The translations under genes were made by a program, and so were the position numbers. Below, piece by piece: positions 32,745 through 41,774 of a stretch of DNA of 64,000 nt (position 1 is the first letter of the stretch; each line of letters begins with the position of its first letter). This DNA comes from Candidatus Dormiibacterota bacterium (lineage in GTDB: Bacteria > Chloroflexota > Dormibacteria > Aeolococcales > Aeolococcaceae). The stretch covers positions 195,415 to 259,414 of the forward strand of contig PMOL01000011.1 of NCBI GenBank assembly GCA_003162415.1, written 5' to 3'. A model generated the notes under the pieces. That model had not been told where the DNA came from and did not search any database. It was given only the letters and a program-made list of their open reading frames with translations.

Positions 32745-33607
32745 GCCAAGCCCAGGCCGCGCGCGATCTCCGCCAGGAAGTCGAGATGCGCATCGAGCGA
32801 GTCCAGCCCCATGCCCATCGTGACCACCGAGGCATCGGAACCACCCGCCTCGCGCCAGACTTCGATCTCGGCTTTGAGGTGGTCGATGCCACTGCGCGGA
32901 CGCACCACATATTCCCCGCCGAAATCTTCCACAGGCCTGCCCACACCACGCACTCGATCGCGCAGCCGTTGCCACGCATCGACGCTGCGAGCGATATCGC
33001 CACCGATGAAGATGAAGCCGTCCGCGAGACGGGCGGCGCGATCGAACGCCGCGTCGCTTGATCCACCGAGCCAGATTGGAATGCGCCGCGCCGGCTTGGG
33101 CACAAGAGCAGCCCGGTCAACGCGGTCGAACCGGCCGGAGAAGTCGACGACGGGCTCTGTGAACAGGCGACGAAGCAGGTTGATCTGCTCCTCCTGCCTG
33201 GCGCCGCGGGTACGAAAGTCCTGCCCGAGCGCTTCGTACTCGACGGGGTTCCAACCGATGCCGACACCGAGTCGAAGCCGGCCGCCGGAGAGGAGATCGA
33301 CATCGGCGGCCTGCCGCGCAACCAGCGCGGTCTGGCGCTGTGGAAGGATCAGGACCCCGGTGGTGAAACCGATGCGCTCGGTGATGCCGGCGAGAAACGC
33401 GAACATCACAAATGGGTCATGAAACGGGTCGTGCTCCGTGTAGGGGCCGGTGAGCTGAGGTGTGCGGTCAGCGTGGACAGCACCGAGCACGTGGTCGTAG
33501 GCGAGAAGGTGGCTGTAGCCGAGTTCCTCGACCGCCCTCCCAATCCGGCGAACCGCGGCCGGGTCACCACCGAGCTCTGTCTGCGGGTAGACAACGCCGA
33601 TCTGCAC
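32741..33607 (-). CDS. LLM class (probably F420-dependent) oxidoreductase
   Basis: 288-residue luciferase-like TIM-barrel protein. Typical segments are the N-terminal strand QIGVVYPQTELGGDP, RIGFTTGVLILPQRQTALVA, DLLSGGRLRLGVGIGWNPVE and PARRIPIWLGGSSDAA. Actinobacterial relatives of this type (Rv2161c-like) use coenzyme F420; FMN cannot be excluded. The start is GTG 33607. Its stop overlaps the start of the YdeI-like gene; 87 bp separate it from the F420-reductase-like gene upstream on the same strand. Confidence 0.88.
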   Translation of the reverse strand: MQIGVVYPQTELGGDPAAVRRIGRAVEELGYSHLLAYDHVLGAVHADRTPQLTGPYTEHDPFHDPFVMFAFLAGITERIGFTTGVLILPQRQTALVARQAADVDLLSGGRLRLGVGIGWNPVEYEALGQDFRTRGARQEEQINLLRRLFTEPVVDFSGRFDRVDRAALVPKPARRIPIWLGGSSDAAFDRAARLADGFIFIGGDIARSVDAWQRLRDRVRGVGRPVEDFGGEYVVRPRSGIDHLKAEIEVWREAGGSDASVVTMGMGLDSLDAHLDFLAEIARGLGLA

Positions 33608-33694
33608 AAAGCGGAGTCTGCACGCGATGCGGGAGTGCGCGGTGTTTGGCGGACGCGCGTCCGACCCCGACCGTTCGAGAGCTTGTCTTGTCGG

Positions 33695-34357
33695 CTATGC
33701 CGACGAGGCCTCCGCCCAGAGCAGCTCGGACAGTTCGCCGGCTGCGTGACGGACGCCGAACACCGGACCGTCGGGTTGAAGCGCCAGCCCGGCCTCGAGT
33801 CGCCCTGCATCGACGGCGTCGAATCCGAGCCGGTCGATGAGCTGCAGAACGGCCGCGACCGCGGCACGGTCGTCGCCAGCGGCGGCGATCGCGATGCGGC
33901 CCGCCAGACCAGCCGGGCGCCTGCTCTCCTCGAAGTCGTAGTACCCGAGGTGATTGAGACTCTTCACCACCCGAGCTGACGAAAACCGCTGCTGCACGAC
34001 GACACTCGTTCCCAGCGGCGCCGTGGCGAGCTCCTTGTCCACCCCGTCGATGTCCTCCCAGTAGTTCATCGCATCAACGAGGATGTTGCCAGCGAAGATA
34101 TCTCGTGGAAGTTCCCGGAAGCGGTGCATGGGCACGGCCAGAACGATGATGCCTGCAGAGCCGACGACCTCGTCGGTAGTGACCGCGCGAGCGCCGGGAG
34201 CGAGCACGTCAACGATCAGCGCGATGCGCTCCGGCGGCCCCGAACCCGAGACGGCGACGTCGTACCCGGCGCTCATTGCAGCGCGGGCCACTGTGGTGCC
34301 CATCTTCCCAGCGCCGACAATGCCGAGACGGCGGTCAGTTGGACTACTGCTGGACAC
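33695..34357 (-). CDS. NADPH-dependent F420 reductase-like protein
   Basis: 220 residues with a Rossmann fold for NADP at the start (RLGIVGAGKMGTTVARAAM), the second-strand region VAVSGSGPPE, IIVLAVPMHRFRELP and NILVDAMNYWEDIDG. This layout matches the F420:NADP oxidoreductase (Fno/Npd) group and related NAD-binding proteins. GTG 34357 is chosen because GGAG sits 6 nt before it; the longer frame from 34390 would lie wholly inside the preceding gene. It overlaps the upstream LLM gene by 14 bp, so F420 chemistry in this trio is a fair inference. Confidence 0.8.
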   Translation of the reverse strand: MSSSSPTDRRLGIVGAGKMGTTVARAAMSAGYDVAVSGSGPPERIALIVDVLAPGARAVTTDEVVGSAGIIVLAVPMHRFRELPRDIFAGNILVDAMNYWEDIDGVDKELATAPLGTSVVVQQRFSSARVVKSLNHLGYYDFEESRRPAGLAGRIAIAAAGDDRAAVAAVLQLIDRLGFDAVDAGRLEAGLALQPDGPVFGVRHAAGELSELLWAEASSA

Positions 34358-35462
34358 TTGCGGCTCCGAGATTCGCCGTCGCCGGGGCACTCGAGAATGC
34401 AGGCTCGGGGGATGGCTCCGCGAGCAGCGCTCTGACGCGTGGAATCACCTCGCGCCCATAGAGTTCGATCGTCGCCATTCGCTGCTCGTGAGGCACTCGG
34501 CCAGTCGCATACGCCCAGTCGAATCTGCTGAGCCCGAGCTGCCGAATCACCGCGGCAATCTTGTTCGCCACCGTTTCCGGCGATCCGAGGTACAGCGATC
34601 CATCTGCGATCTCGGCCTGGAATCGCTCCATCGTCGGGCGCGCCCATCCTCGTTCGGCGGCTGCGCCCTCAAACACTTCAGCCCAGTACGGCCACTGAAT
34701 CGCGACAGCTTCTTCGTCCGTCCTGGCCACGAATCCGTGTGAATGCATCCCGATCGGCAGTGGCGCGTGCCCGTACGCAACGAGCGCCCGCTTGTAGAGG
34801 TCGACGAGTGGGGCGAATCGCCGCGCAGGTCCGCCGATCACGGCCAGCATCAGTGGCAGACCGTAGCGAGCGGCACGAATCACTGACTGCGGACTGCCAC
34901 CGACACCAACCCATGTGGGCACATGCCCCTCTGGAAGCGGTGGACTGAGGTACTGGTTGGTGAGCGGCGGCCGAAAGGTGCCGGACCAGGTCACCGGCTG
35001 GTCTCGCAGCAAGCGGGTGAGCAGGTCGAGTTTTTCCTCGAAGAGCTCCTCGTAATCGGCGAGATCGAATCCGAACAACGGAAAGGACTCGGTCAGCGAC
35101 CCTCGCCCGACGATGAGCTGCGCGCGACCATTCGACACCGCGTCGAGGGTGGCGAAATTGGTGTACACCCTCACCGGGTCCTGCGTGCTCAATACGGTCA
35201 CCGCAGTACCGAGCCGGATACGTTCGGTGCGGCCGGCGATCGCTGCCAGCATCACATGCCCAGCGGAGTCCATCATCTCCGGGCGGTAGTGCTCGGCGAT
35301 GTTGAAGGAGTCGATGCCGACGGTATCGGCCAGAACTGCCTCCTCGATCGTGTTCCGGATGACGACGTCACCGTCGACAGCTCGACCAGAGCCGTCGACG
35401 CTCGCGTAGACGAACGTGTCCAACCCGAACTCGATGTCCTGTGGGTTCACAGCGTTGACCAT
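34344..35462 (-). CDS. LLM class flavin/F420-dependent oxidoreductase
   Basis: 372-residue luciferase-like monooxygenase family protein. It has FGLDTFVYASVDGSG, FNIAEHYRPEMMDSAGHVML, RIRLGTAVTVLSTQDPVRVY, NGRAQLIVGRGSLTESFPLFG and VPTWVGVGGSPQSVIRAARY, the standard TIM-barrel blocks of this class. The C-terminal 25 residues are Ala/Ser/Pro-rich and probably disordered. It is the first gene of the minus-strand group with the F420-reductase-like gene. Substrate unknown. Confidence 0.88.
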   Translation of the reverse strand: MVNAVNPQDIEFGLDTFVYASVDGSGRAVDGDVVIRNTIEEAVLADTVGIDSFNIAEHYRPEMMDSAGHVMLAAIAGRTERIRLGTAVTVLSTQDPVRVYTNFATLDAVSNGRAQLIVGRGSLTESFPLFGFDLADYEELFEEKLDLLTRLLRDQPVTWSGTFRPPLTNQYLSPPLPEGHVPTWVGVGGSPQSVIRAARYGLPLMLAVIGGPARRFAPLVDLYKRALVAYGHAPLPIGMHSHGFVARTDEEAVAIQWPYWAEVFEGAAAERGWARPTMERFQAEIADGSLYLGSPETVANKIAAVIRQLGLSRFDWAYATGRVPHEQRMATIELYGREVIPRVRALLAEPSPEPAFSSAPATANLGAASVQQ

Positions 35463-35588
35463 GGACCCAGAACATACCCATCACAACCTATTTGCCAACC
35501 ATCAACAATTAGTGAGGCACAATGGGATGGGCAACGATCAAGATGAGGCGGCGGCGCTGCACCGGCCGGCGATAGCATCGGGGGTGCG

Positions 35589-36746
35589 ATGGGGCTCTGG
35601 GTCAGATTGAACTCGAGATCCCGGTCAGTCGCCCTGCTGGCAGGCGGCGCCTCAACAATCGTCATCGTCGGCCTGATCCTTGCCGTGGTTCGACCAGTTG
35701 GGCCGACCTCACCCAACGCCTTGCCGAGGCCCAGGGTCCCCGCCGTGCCCACCCCAACCCCGCAAACCACCGTGCCGCTCGACGTCACAGCACGGCTGAA
35801 TCTCGCGCCGCGCGAGGCGACCGCCATGTCGGTCGGCCCGGGTGTCGTGTGGGTCGCGACACACGCGGTCACACATGGCGGCAGGGGCACCCTGCTGCGT
35901 GTCGATGGGTCGACCGCACGCGCCACCGCAAGCTGGGCCGTCGGCGGAGATCCGGTGGCCGTTGCGGCAGACGGTGATTTCGTGTGGGTGGCAAATCGCG
36001 CCGAAGGCGCTGGGACCGTAGCCGAGCCGAACACGGTCGAGCAGTTCGACATCGCAACCGGCGCCCTCGTGCACGTGTACCCGGTGCTCGACCCGCGAGG
36101 TCTGGTCGCCAATCCAACATCCGCGCTGGTCATCGCTGCAAACCCGGGACAGCAATCGGCGATCAGCCTCCTGGCATCGGGTCGCGCACAGGCGGTCGCC
36201 ACGCTTCCGGGAACCTTGAACGTCCCGCTCTCATCCCTGTCGCCAGACGTTGCAGTCGCCGTGTGCTCCAACGTGGCCTTCGTGGCGCTGACCACGGTGC
36301 TCACGGCAAGTTCAAACGTGGCGATTTACGCGCTTCCGCCGAACGGCGGGGCCGTCCGCAGGGTCGCGACGATCCCCAATGACTACGAGGCGTCGATGGC
36401 GTGCGACGCGAACTCCCTCTTTCTCATCGGCGCCGCGGGTGACGGCGATGTGTCGGTAGCACGCGTGGCCAGCGTCGATGGCGCGGTCACGAATTTGTGG
36501 GAAGGACCATATCCGGTAGCCGTCGCATCGCTGACCGGGCGCATCTGGATCGCCTACTCCGATGACTCGGTCAGTCAGTCGTTCCTGACGTCGCTCGATC
36601 CGGTGACGGGACGCGCCGCACCGTCCCGCTCACTGCTCCCTGCCTCGGCCGCGAGCGGCGACCCGATTCTGCTCATCCCCGGTGACTCGGGGTTGTGGTT
36701 GGTGGCCAGCCTGGGGAATCAGCTCCTGCATATCGCGACAGGCTGA
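35589..36746 (+). CDS. Membrane-anchored beta-propeller-like protein
   Basis: 385 residues: one N-terminal membrane helix (LLAGGASTIVIVGLILAVV, about 17-35), a Pro-rich linker, and an extracytoplasmic domain of repeated blade-like units, each with a Trp-Val pattern (GVVWVATHAV, DFVWVANRAEG, GRIWIAYSDD, GLWLVASLGN). This is the look of YncE/SMP-30-like seven-bladed propellers that bind ligands or act as sensors. No catalytic residues are evident. It is a single gene divergent from the LLM genes. Confidence 0.72.
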   Translation: MGLWVRLNSRSRSVALLAGGASTIVIVGLILAVVRPVGPTSPNALPRPRVPAVPTPTPQTTVPLDVTARLNLAPREATAMSVGPGVVWVATHAVTHGGRGTLLRVDGSTARATASWAVGGDPVAVAADGDFVWVANRAEGAGTVAEPNTVEQFDIATGALVHVYPVLDPRGLVANPTSALVIAANPGQQSAISLLASGRAQAVATLPGTLNVPLSSLSPDVAVAVCSNVAFVALTTVLTASSNVAIYALPPNGGAVRRVATIPNDYEASMACDANSLFLIGAAGDGDVSVARVASVDGAVTNLWEGPYPVAVASLTGRIWIAYSDDSVSQSFLTSLDPVTGRAAPSRSLLPASAASGDPILLIPGDSGLWLVASLGNQLLHIATG

Positions 36747-36852
36747 TCGCACCCGGACGACCCGGATTGCGAAACACAACCGGGCAACATGACTCGCCCG
36801 CCAACACTGCTCGGGGTGTGCATTTGCACACCCCGCGAGATCGCGCCAGGCG

Positions 36853-37881
36853 TCAGTCGACGGTGAGGGCCGCCGTGCGCGCGAGGGCGGCCACCGCAGC
36901 CGGGCGGGTGCGGCGCCCGAGCCCGCACGACGTCGAAACGGCAACCTCACGACCGACATTGCCCTCGATCAGGCTGCGCAGCTGTCGCTGCACCTCGAGG
37001 TCCTGGTCCTCATGAACGAATCCCGCCGCAAACCGGGTGGATGCGGGGAGCTTGAGCCTGGTCAGCGGCGCGTACCACTCCGGGTCAGTCCGCGGCTCGA
37101 TCTCTGCCGCGGCGAACGGAGCGTGGACGAATTCCAGCGGCCTGCCCGCCGGCCACGCCTTGATAATCGCGTTGGCGAGGAGCACAACCGGAGTGGTGTC
37201 GGGCATGGTGGCCAGGGCTCGGTGGTTCATGTCACCGAGGCACAGGTGGATGCCGAAGCGCGCTCCGCTCGGCGACAGGCTCACCAGGCGCGCGATGCCA
37301 CGAGCGAGGAATTTCGCCATCGCCGGGCGCAACGGCGCGGGCATGCGTGCCACGAATGCGAGCTCGGCAGGGATCTCGATCTGAAACACGACGTCGTTCC
37401 CGCCGCGACGATAGATCTCGCGGATCTCGCGCAGCGTCGCCTGGCGGAAGGCCGCGCGGTTGCGGAATGGGCCGGTTGGACCGAGCGTGAAGAGGGCCAT
37501 GTCGAAATCGCCAGGGATACCAACCTGGAACGCCAGCGCCGGGTCGCGTTGTTCTTCACGCAGCCGCGTGAAGGCCGGCCAGCTGTCCTCGAAGTTTGCG
37601 ACGTGCCCGAAGTCGAGCGAGTCCGAGCGCAGCGTGTGCCCTCGACGCACTCGAAACACCGGGATGTCGTCGTAGTCCGACCAATCGCCATCCTTCTTCA
37701 GCTCCAGGTCGGGATGGCTGCGCATTCCCTCGATGATGTGGATGATCCAGTTGTGCCTCTCGCCGGTCTCGCCGTCCGGAAGCGACTGCAGCGCCGCCCC
37801 GGGGTTCGAGACAGCGAGGCGCATCGCATCGTCGGCGCTATCGCCAGGGAGACTCCCTACGAGGTGCGCTGCTCTGCTCAC
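36853..37881 (-). CDS. MetE/UROD-like TIM-barrel protein
   Basis: 342 residues. It starts AAHLVGSLPGDSADDAMRLA and continues with LQSLPDGETGERHNWI, FQIEIPAELAFVARMP, GARFGIHLCLGDMNHRAL and ends with FVHEDQDLEVQ and VSTSCGLGRR. Those last Cys and His positions recall the zinc-binding His/Cys of cobalamin-independent methionine synthase barrels, and the N-terminal VGSLPGD recalls VGSLLRP of the same superfamily. It is much shorter than MetE (about 750), so it is likely a MetE C-terminal-like methyltransferase of unknown substrate. GTG 37881 has GAGGAG 6 nt upstream. Third gene of the MerR-SDR operon. Confidence 0.65.
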   Translation of the reverse strand: MSRAAHLVGSLPGDSADDAMRLAVSNPGAALQSLPDGETGERHNWIIHIIEGMRSHPDLELKKDGDWSDYDDIPVFRVRRGHTLRSDSLDFGHVANFEDSWPAFTRLREEQRDPALAFQVGIPGDFDMALFTLGPTGPFRNRAAFRQATLREIREIYRRGGNDVVFQIEIPAELAFVARMPAPLRPAMAKFLARGIARLVSLSPSGARFGIHLCLGDMNHRALATMPDTTPVVLLANAIIKAWPAGRPLEFVHAPFAAAEIEPRTDPEWYAPLTRLKLPASTRFAAGFVHEDQDLEVQRQLRSLIEGNVGREVAVSTSCGLGRRTRPAAVAALARTAALTVD

Positions 37882-37896
37882 GGTCGTCTCCTCAAA

Positions 37897-38790
37897 TCAG
37901 GCTCGAATGAGCGTCGGCGAGCCGAAGCCGGTGAGCTCGGCACTGCGCGCCCAGAGCCGCTTCGCCAGGTCGGGATCCTGCGCCGACTTCGAGGGCGCCG
38001 TCACCACCGGAGCACCGCGCATCTGGCCGAGACCGTCGGGTCCGATGTACGTGTTTCCCGGTATGTCCTGCGTGGCCGCGTAGAGCGTGGGGAGCGCGCC
38101 GTGCTCCGGATCCTGCGCAATGACGCGAATGCCGATCTGCGCCATCGTGCCCCGGAAACCGCTGAGATGCGAACCAAGATTGGTACTCGCGACCCCCGGG
38201 TGCGCGGAGACCGCGCGAACGTTGCTGGCGGCTGCCTCGAGCTGTCGCTGCAACTCCAACGTGAAGAGCAGGTTGGCCTGCTTCGAGTCGGCATACGCAC
38301 GACTTTGGTCGTACTTCCGGCGCTCCCAGTTGAGATCGTCGACGTCGACGTGACCCCCTCGGTGGAGCCCCGAGGAGAGGGTCACCACCCGATCGGTGAT
38401 GTGCGGCAAGAGCAGGTTGGTGAGCGCGAAGTGACCGAGGTGGTTGGTGCCGATCTGCAGCTCGAAGCCGTCGACAGTTTTTCCGTACGGCACCATCATG
38501 ATGCCCGCGTTGTTGATGAGCACGTCGAGCGGACCGGTCCATGCGGCGGCGAATGCGCGAATCGACGCGAGGTCGGTCAGCTCCAGTTGCCGGACCTCCG
38601 TCCGGCCGCCGGCGCGGCGCGCGACCTCCTCGCCTTTGGCGATGTTGCGCACCGCGAGCACGACGCGGGCGCCGGCCTTCGCGAGCTCATTGGTGGTCGG
38701 CACACCGAGACCGCTCGAGGCCCCGGTCACGACCACGCTTCTGCCTTGCATGTCCGGGATGTCAGCGGTGGTCCACTTCTTCGATCCCAT
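37897..38790 (-). CDS. Short-chain dehydrogenase/reductase, retinol-dehydrogenase-like
   Basis: 297-residue classical SDR. It shows the cofactor motif VVTGASSGLGVPTT (TGxxxGxG), VLINNAGIMMVP (NNAG), a serine in VVTLSSGLHRGG and the catalytic YADSKQANLL (Tyr-x-x-x-Lys). The late DPEHGALPTLYAATQ and GNTYIGPDG blocks are typical of the retinol-dehydrogenase/WW-oxidoreductase-like group. It sits 45 bp after the MerR gene and 15 bp before the MetE-like gene, so it is probably under that regulator. Confidence 0.88.
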   Translation of the reverse strand: MGSKKWTTADIPDMQGRSVVVTGASSGLGVPTTNELAKAGARVVLAVRNIAKGEEVARRAGGRTEVRQLELTDLASIRAFAAAWTGPLDVLINNAGIMMVPYGKTVDGFELQIGTNHLGHFALTNLLLPHITDRVVTLSSGLHRGGHVDVDDLNWERRKYDQSRAYADSKQANLLFTLELQRQLEAAASNVRAVSAHPGVASTNLGSHLSGFRGTMAQIGIRVIAQDPEHGALPTLYAATQDIPGNTYIGPDGLGQMRGAPVVTAPSKSAQDPDLAKRLWARSAELTGFGSPTLIRA

Positions 38791-38835
38791 CCGACCACTC
38801 TGCGCCCCGGTGACTGTCGCATGCGGTCCAGACCG

Positions 38836-39753
38836 CTACGCCCGCAGTCCCGCGATGAACCACTCGTACGCCGGTACGTGGCTCGGCTGCTCCGGCCAGC
38901 CGTTGATGCGCCCGATCAGCTGCCAGTAGCGCTCGACGCGGCAGTCGCTGAAGGTCGCGAGCTGGTCGGCGAGCTCAGCACGGTACGCGGCCTCATCCTT
39001 CCGTCCCGAGGCCGCGGTGAACCGGCTCACCAGTTCACTGACGATCGCAGCACCCTCGGCTGAGTCCGCGGTGACCCCGCGCTCCGCGGCCCGTCCGGCC
39101 TGCTCGGTCACCATCCGGCCCGCCTCCTGCGCGGCCTCGTCAAGCTCACCCGCCGGCGTCGCACGCAGGCGCGCCCCCTCGGCCACCATCGACCGAACCC
39201 ACTCGCGGAAGCTCGGGTCACTCACCAGCCCGGCAAGCTCGATCCAGGCATCGACCTGGGCATCGGAGGGCTCGGACGGGAGCATCGGCATCCCGGCGCG
39301 CATGCGCTCGGCGAACGGATCGTCCTCGCGATCAGCGAAGACCGCGGCCAGGAAGTCCTCCATGATGCGGTCGGCCTCATCAGCCGAGGCGCGGGCAAAC
39401 GCGGTCATTCGGCGTACCTCCTCGGGTCGAGAGCCGTTCCGGGCGAGGGCACGGAGGACTGCTCGACGCAATGTGAGCTGGCGGATATGCAGGTCGATGG
39501 CGTCGGCGTGGGCTCCCGCCACCTTCTCGAGTGTCACGTGCCGGTCGGCGACCCGCCGTATGGCGGCCAGGTCGATACCCAGGTCCCTGAGCGTCCGTAC
39601 CAGTTCCAGGCGTGCCAGCCCGGCACCGTCGTATCGCCGGTAGCCGGAGTCGGTACGGCGGGCTTCGGGAACGAGCCCGATGTCCGAGTAGTAGCGAATG
39701 GTCTTGACGGGCAGCCCCGTGAGTCGGGCCAGCTCGCCGATCGAGAGTTCCAT
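38836..39753 (-). CDS. MerR family transcriptional regulator
   Basis: 305 residues. The N-terminal winged helix is standard MerR (SIGELARLTGLPVKTIRYYSD, then GYRRYDGAGLARLELVRTLR), followed by a dimerisation coiled coil (VTLEKVAGAHADAIDLHIRQ). The C-terminal 190 residues are an unrecognised helical effector domain, longer than in metal or oxidative-stress MerR proteins and without Cys, so a small organic ligand or TipA-like binding is more likely. A palindromic operator with 19 bp promoter spacing lies immediately upstream, suggesting autoregulation and control of the SDR and MetE-like genes. Confidence 0.9.
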   Translation of the reverse strand: MELSIGELARLTGLPVKTIRYYSDIGLVPEARRTDSGYRRYDGAGLARLELVRTLRDLGIDLAAIRRVADRHVTLEKVAGAHADAIDLHIRQLTLRRAVLRALARNGSRPEEVRRMTAFARASADEADRIMEDFLAAVFADREDDPFAERMRAGMPMLPSEPSDAQVDAWIELAGLVSDPSFREWVRSMVAEGARLRATPAGELDEAAQEAGRMVTEQAGRAAERGVTADSAEGAAIVSELVSRFTAASGRKDEAAYRAELADQLATFSDCRVERYWQLIGRINGWPEQPSHVPAYEWFIAGLRA

Positions 39754-39759
39754 GACCCC

Positions 39760-39790
39760 AGCTTGGAGCCTCCAGTTACTGGAGAGTCAA
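39760..39790 (-). promoter_or_regulatory. MerR-type promoter/operator
   Basis: On the minus strand, -35 TTGACT (39790-39785) and -10-like CAAGCT (39765-39760) are 19 bp apart, the stretched spacing typical of MerR-controlled promoters. Between them is the perfect palindrome CTCCAGT-A-ACTGGAG (39784-39770). It ends 17 bp before the MerR start codon. Confidence 0.75.
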
Positions 39791-40125
39791 GGCGGCGTTA
39801 GGTATTGCCGTCGCTGTGTGAAGGCGCTCCGGGTCCAGAATGTCTGTGCGGTTGCGGACCGACACCGGTGGGTACTCTCCTTCAAGCTTGAGCTTCTCGG
39901 AGACGGCGGAGTGCGTTCCCAACCCCACTCACACTGCGTCGTACCTGCCTCCGGGAACGACGGAGCCGCATGTGAGCTCCACGATCTGGCGGGTATGGCC
40001 GCCGCTGGGGCGTCTCTCCCCTCCTGCCCCGGGCGGCCATGCCTCGATCGTGACCAGTGTCAACGCGGGATAATTCTGCGACCGGCCAATCGCGTCGCCG
40101 CCGGCTTCTAGCGAGGAGAGCGCAG

Positions 40126-40326
40126 ATGGCAAAGATCGACGAGTTGACCGACGAAAAGGCAGCTGAATTCGGCCACGCATTCGTCCGCTGGGTGACCGAC
40201 GAGGATCCGGCGCAGGTCGCGCATTTCTTCCCGGACCTCGATCCTCACGAGATCAAGGACCACGAGGCGTCCGAGATCGGTCGTGCCGTCCTGGAAGACC
40301 TGCTCGCCGAGCGATACACCCACTGA
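40126..40326 (+). CDS. Small acidic hypothetical protein
   Basis: 66 residues with no recognised domain: KIDELTDEKAAEFGHAFVRW, then VAHFFPDLDPHEIKDHEASE and a final helix. It is strongly acidic and helical. ATG 40126 has GAGGAG at 7 nt, a strong ribosome site, and fixes the start over the longer upstream frame. It is a single gene, ending 7 bp from the convergent membrane-anchored protein. Confidence 0.7.
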   Translation: MAKIDELTDEKAAEFGHAFVRWVTDEDPAQVAHFFPDLDPHEIKDHEASEIGRAVLEDLLAERYTH

Positions 40327-40333
40327 GTCCGGG

Positions 40334-41272
40334 TTAGATCGCTCCCGGCGTTGGGGTGGGCGCGGATGCCGGCAACCCGCCACCGCCGTACCCGCCGCCT
40401 GCGGGGACCGCTGTCGTCAATGTCGACCAGGCGACAGCGCCGGTCGGCGCGCTCACCGACGGGGCCGTGCCCCAGCCGCTGAACGTGGTGGTGAATGCGA
40501 GGGTGGTGCCACCGGCGGAGATCGTCGAGGCGTAGCTGATCGGCAGGTCCGAGCTGGAAGCGACGGTCAGCGAGCCTGACCCGGCCGGCAGGTTGGTCGT
40601 CGCCGGGATGATGCCGGAGATCCTCGTCGCCGATACCCCTCCCGCGGTGACCGTCGACAGGGATTCGGGCGTCAGAGTGAGCTCGCTCCCCTGGCTGCTG
40701 GTCGTGATGCCCAGCCAGAGACCGTGGTACGGGCCATCGCCGCTTTTGACCGAGACCCACTTCCCGACAACGGCGGCTGCGGTGGCCGGGGTCACCCCGA
40801 GCTGATCCTCGACCGCCGGCGGCGTGTTGCCCTGAACGTACACGGTGCCGCCGACGAGGAGGAGCGTGAATTGCTCGGTGCCGAAGTTCGAGACGAAGGT
40901 GATTGCCTGGCGGCCGTTCGCCTGGCCGGCGTCACCGGCGATCGTCTGCGCATCACCACCGGTCGAAACCGCGACGTAGTGAAATCCCGCTGAGGCCCCG
41001 GTCGCGGTCACCGCCTGCTGGTAGGTCGCTCGCGCCTGGGCGGCTCCAGAACTCGTCCCGGCGGCTGCGGACGGCGGGTTGGAGGTCGGCTGCGCTTGAA
41101 CGTGGCGCAGGAGGAGCACACCGCCGACGCCGATGCCTGCGGCAACGATGCCTGTGGCGAGAAACACGGCAATGGCCGCGAGCGTCCGAGAGGTCCGTTT
41201 CGGCGGCGTTGTTGAAGGGGCAGGCGGCCATGCCGGTGGCTGCGGGGGAAACGCCCAGCGGTCGTCGTTCAT
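40334..41272 (-). CDS. Membrane-anchored extracytoplasmic protein
   Basis: 312 residues: a Pro-rich cytoplasmic head (FPPQPPAWPPAPSTTPPKR), one membrane helix (LAAIAVFLATGIVAAGIGVG), then an extracytoplasmic domain of mostly beta strands with Gly/Thr/Ser, resembling LppX/LprG-like folds that bind lipids (FHYVAVSTGGDAQTIAGDAG, FTLLLVGGTVYVQGN, VGKWVSVKSGDGPYHGL). The tail is low-complexity Gly/Pro. There is no lipobox cysteine, so it is held by the helix. Ligand unknown. Confidence 0.65.
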   Translation of the reverse strand: MNDDRWAFPPQPPAWPPAPSTTPPKRTSRTLAAIAVFLATGIVAAGIGVGGVLLLRHVQAQPTSNPPSAAAGTSSGAAQARATYQQAVTATGASAGFHYVAVSTGGDAQTIAGDAGQANGRQAITFVSNFGTEQFTLLLVGGTVYVQGNTPPAVEDQLGVTPATAAAVVGKWVSVKSGDGPYHGLWLGITTSSQGSELTLTPESLSTVTAGGVSATRISGIIPATTNLPAGSGSLTVASSSDLPISYASTISAGGTTLAFTTTFSGWGTAPSVSAPTGAVAWSTLTTAVPAGGGYGGGGLPASAPTPTPGAI

Positions 41273-41378
41273 CCGCAGACCATGGTGACCGGTCGGTCCT
41301 TTCTATTCGGTTGCATCGCCATGGCTGTGCTCGATACTAATCGACAACCGAGCACGCGCCGCAAACAAGGAGATGGCG

Positions 41379-41774
41379 ATGAGCGATGCATCCATGGAGA
41401 TCGTCTTCGACCACTTTCATGCCCGGCGTCGGCACGACCTCGATGCCATCGCCCTCGGTCTCGACCCCGAGGTCATCCATCAGGGGGTCATGCCCGAGCT
41501 GGTCTGCGACGGGCGCGACGCGGTGCTGGATCGGATGCGCTCCTCGCTCGGCAACGGCGATTCCGGTATCGAGCGCCTCGAGCTGCATGCAGCCGGCGAC
41601 GGCGTAGTCGTCGGCATCGCCGGGCCTCGCTTTCGGGAAATACCGTTTCTCAACGGTGAGATCTTCATGGTGTTCACGGTCCGGGACGGTCGGATCCTGC
41701 GCATCGACGACTACCGGACCCGAGAGGAGGCGTTCCGGGCCGCCGGTGCCCCGTCAGCCAGCGCTAGAGCCTGA
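41379..41774 (+). CDS. SnoaL/NTF2-like protein
   Basis: 131-residue small cone-fold protein: helix MEIVFDHFHARRRHDLDAIA, then DPEVIHQGVMPELVCDGRDA and strands ending VFTVRDGRILRIDDYRT, the usual NTF2/SnoaL-like ending. The family includes polyketide cyclases, isomerases and many binding proteins, and no catalytic set is obvious. AAGGAG ends immediately before ATG 41373 but 6 nt before ATG 41379, so the second ATG is the more likely start. Its 3' end overlaps that of tatA by 21 bp. Confidence 0.8.
   Translation: MSDASMEIVFDHFHARRRHDLDAIALGLDPEVIHQGVMPELVCDGRDAVLDRMRSSLGNGDSGIERLELHAAGDGVVVGIAGPRFREIPFLNGEIFMVFTVRDGRILRIDDYRTREEAFRAAGAPSASARA

Noticed and set aside
36853-37881. Calling the MetE-like gene a cobalamin-independent methionine synthase linked to the B12 locus
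   Set aside because: It is half of MetE length, 26 kb away and under a MerR promoter; no B12 riboswitch precedes it.
37012-39063. 683-residue plus-strand open frame
   Set aside because: It lies antisense to the MetE-like and SDR genes, has Arg/His/Glu-rich reverse-strand composition and no domains; a GC-rich shadow frame.
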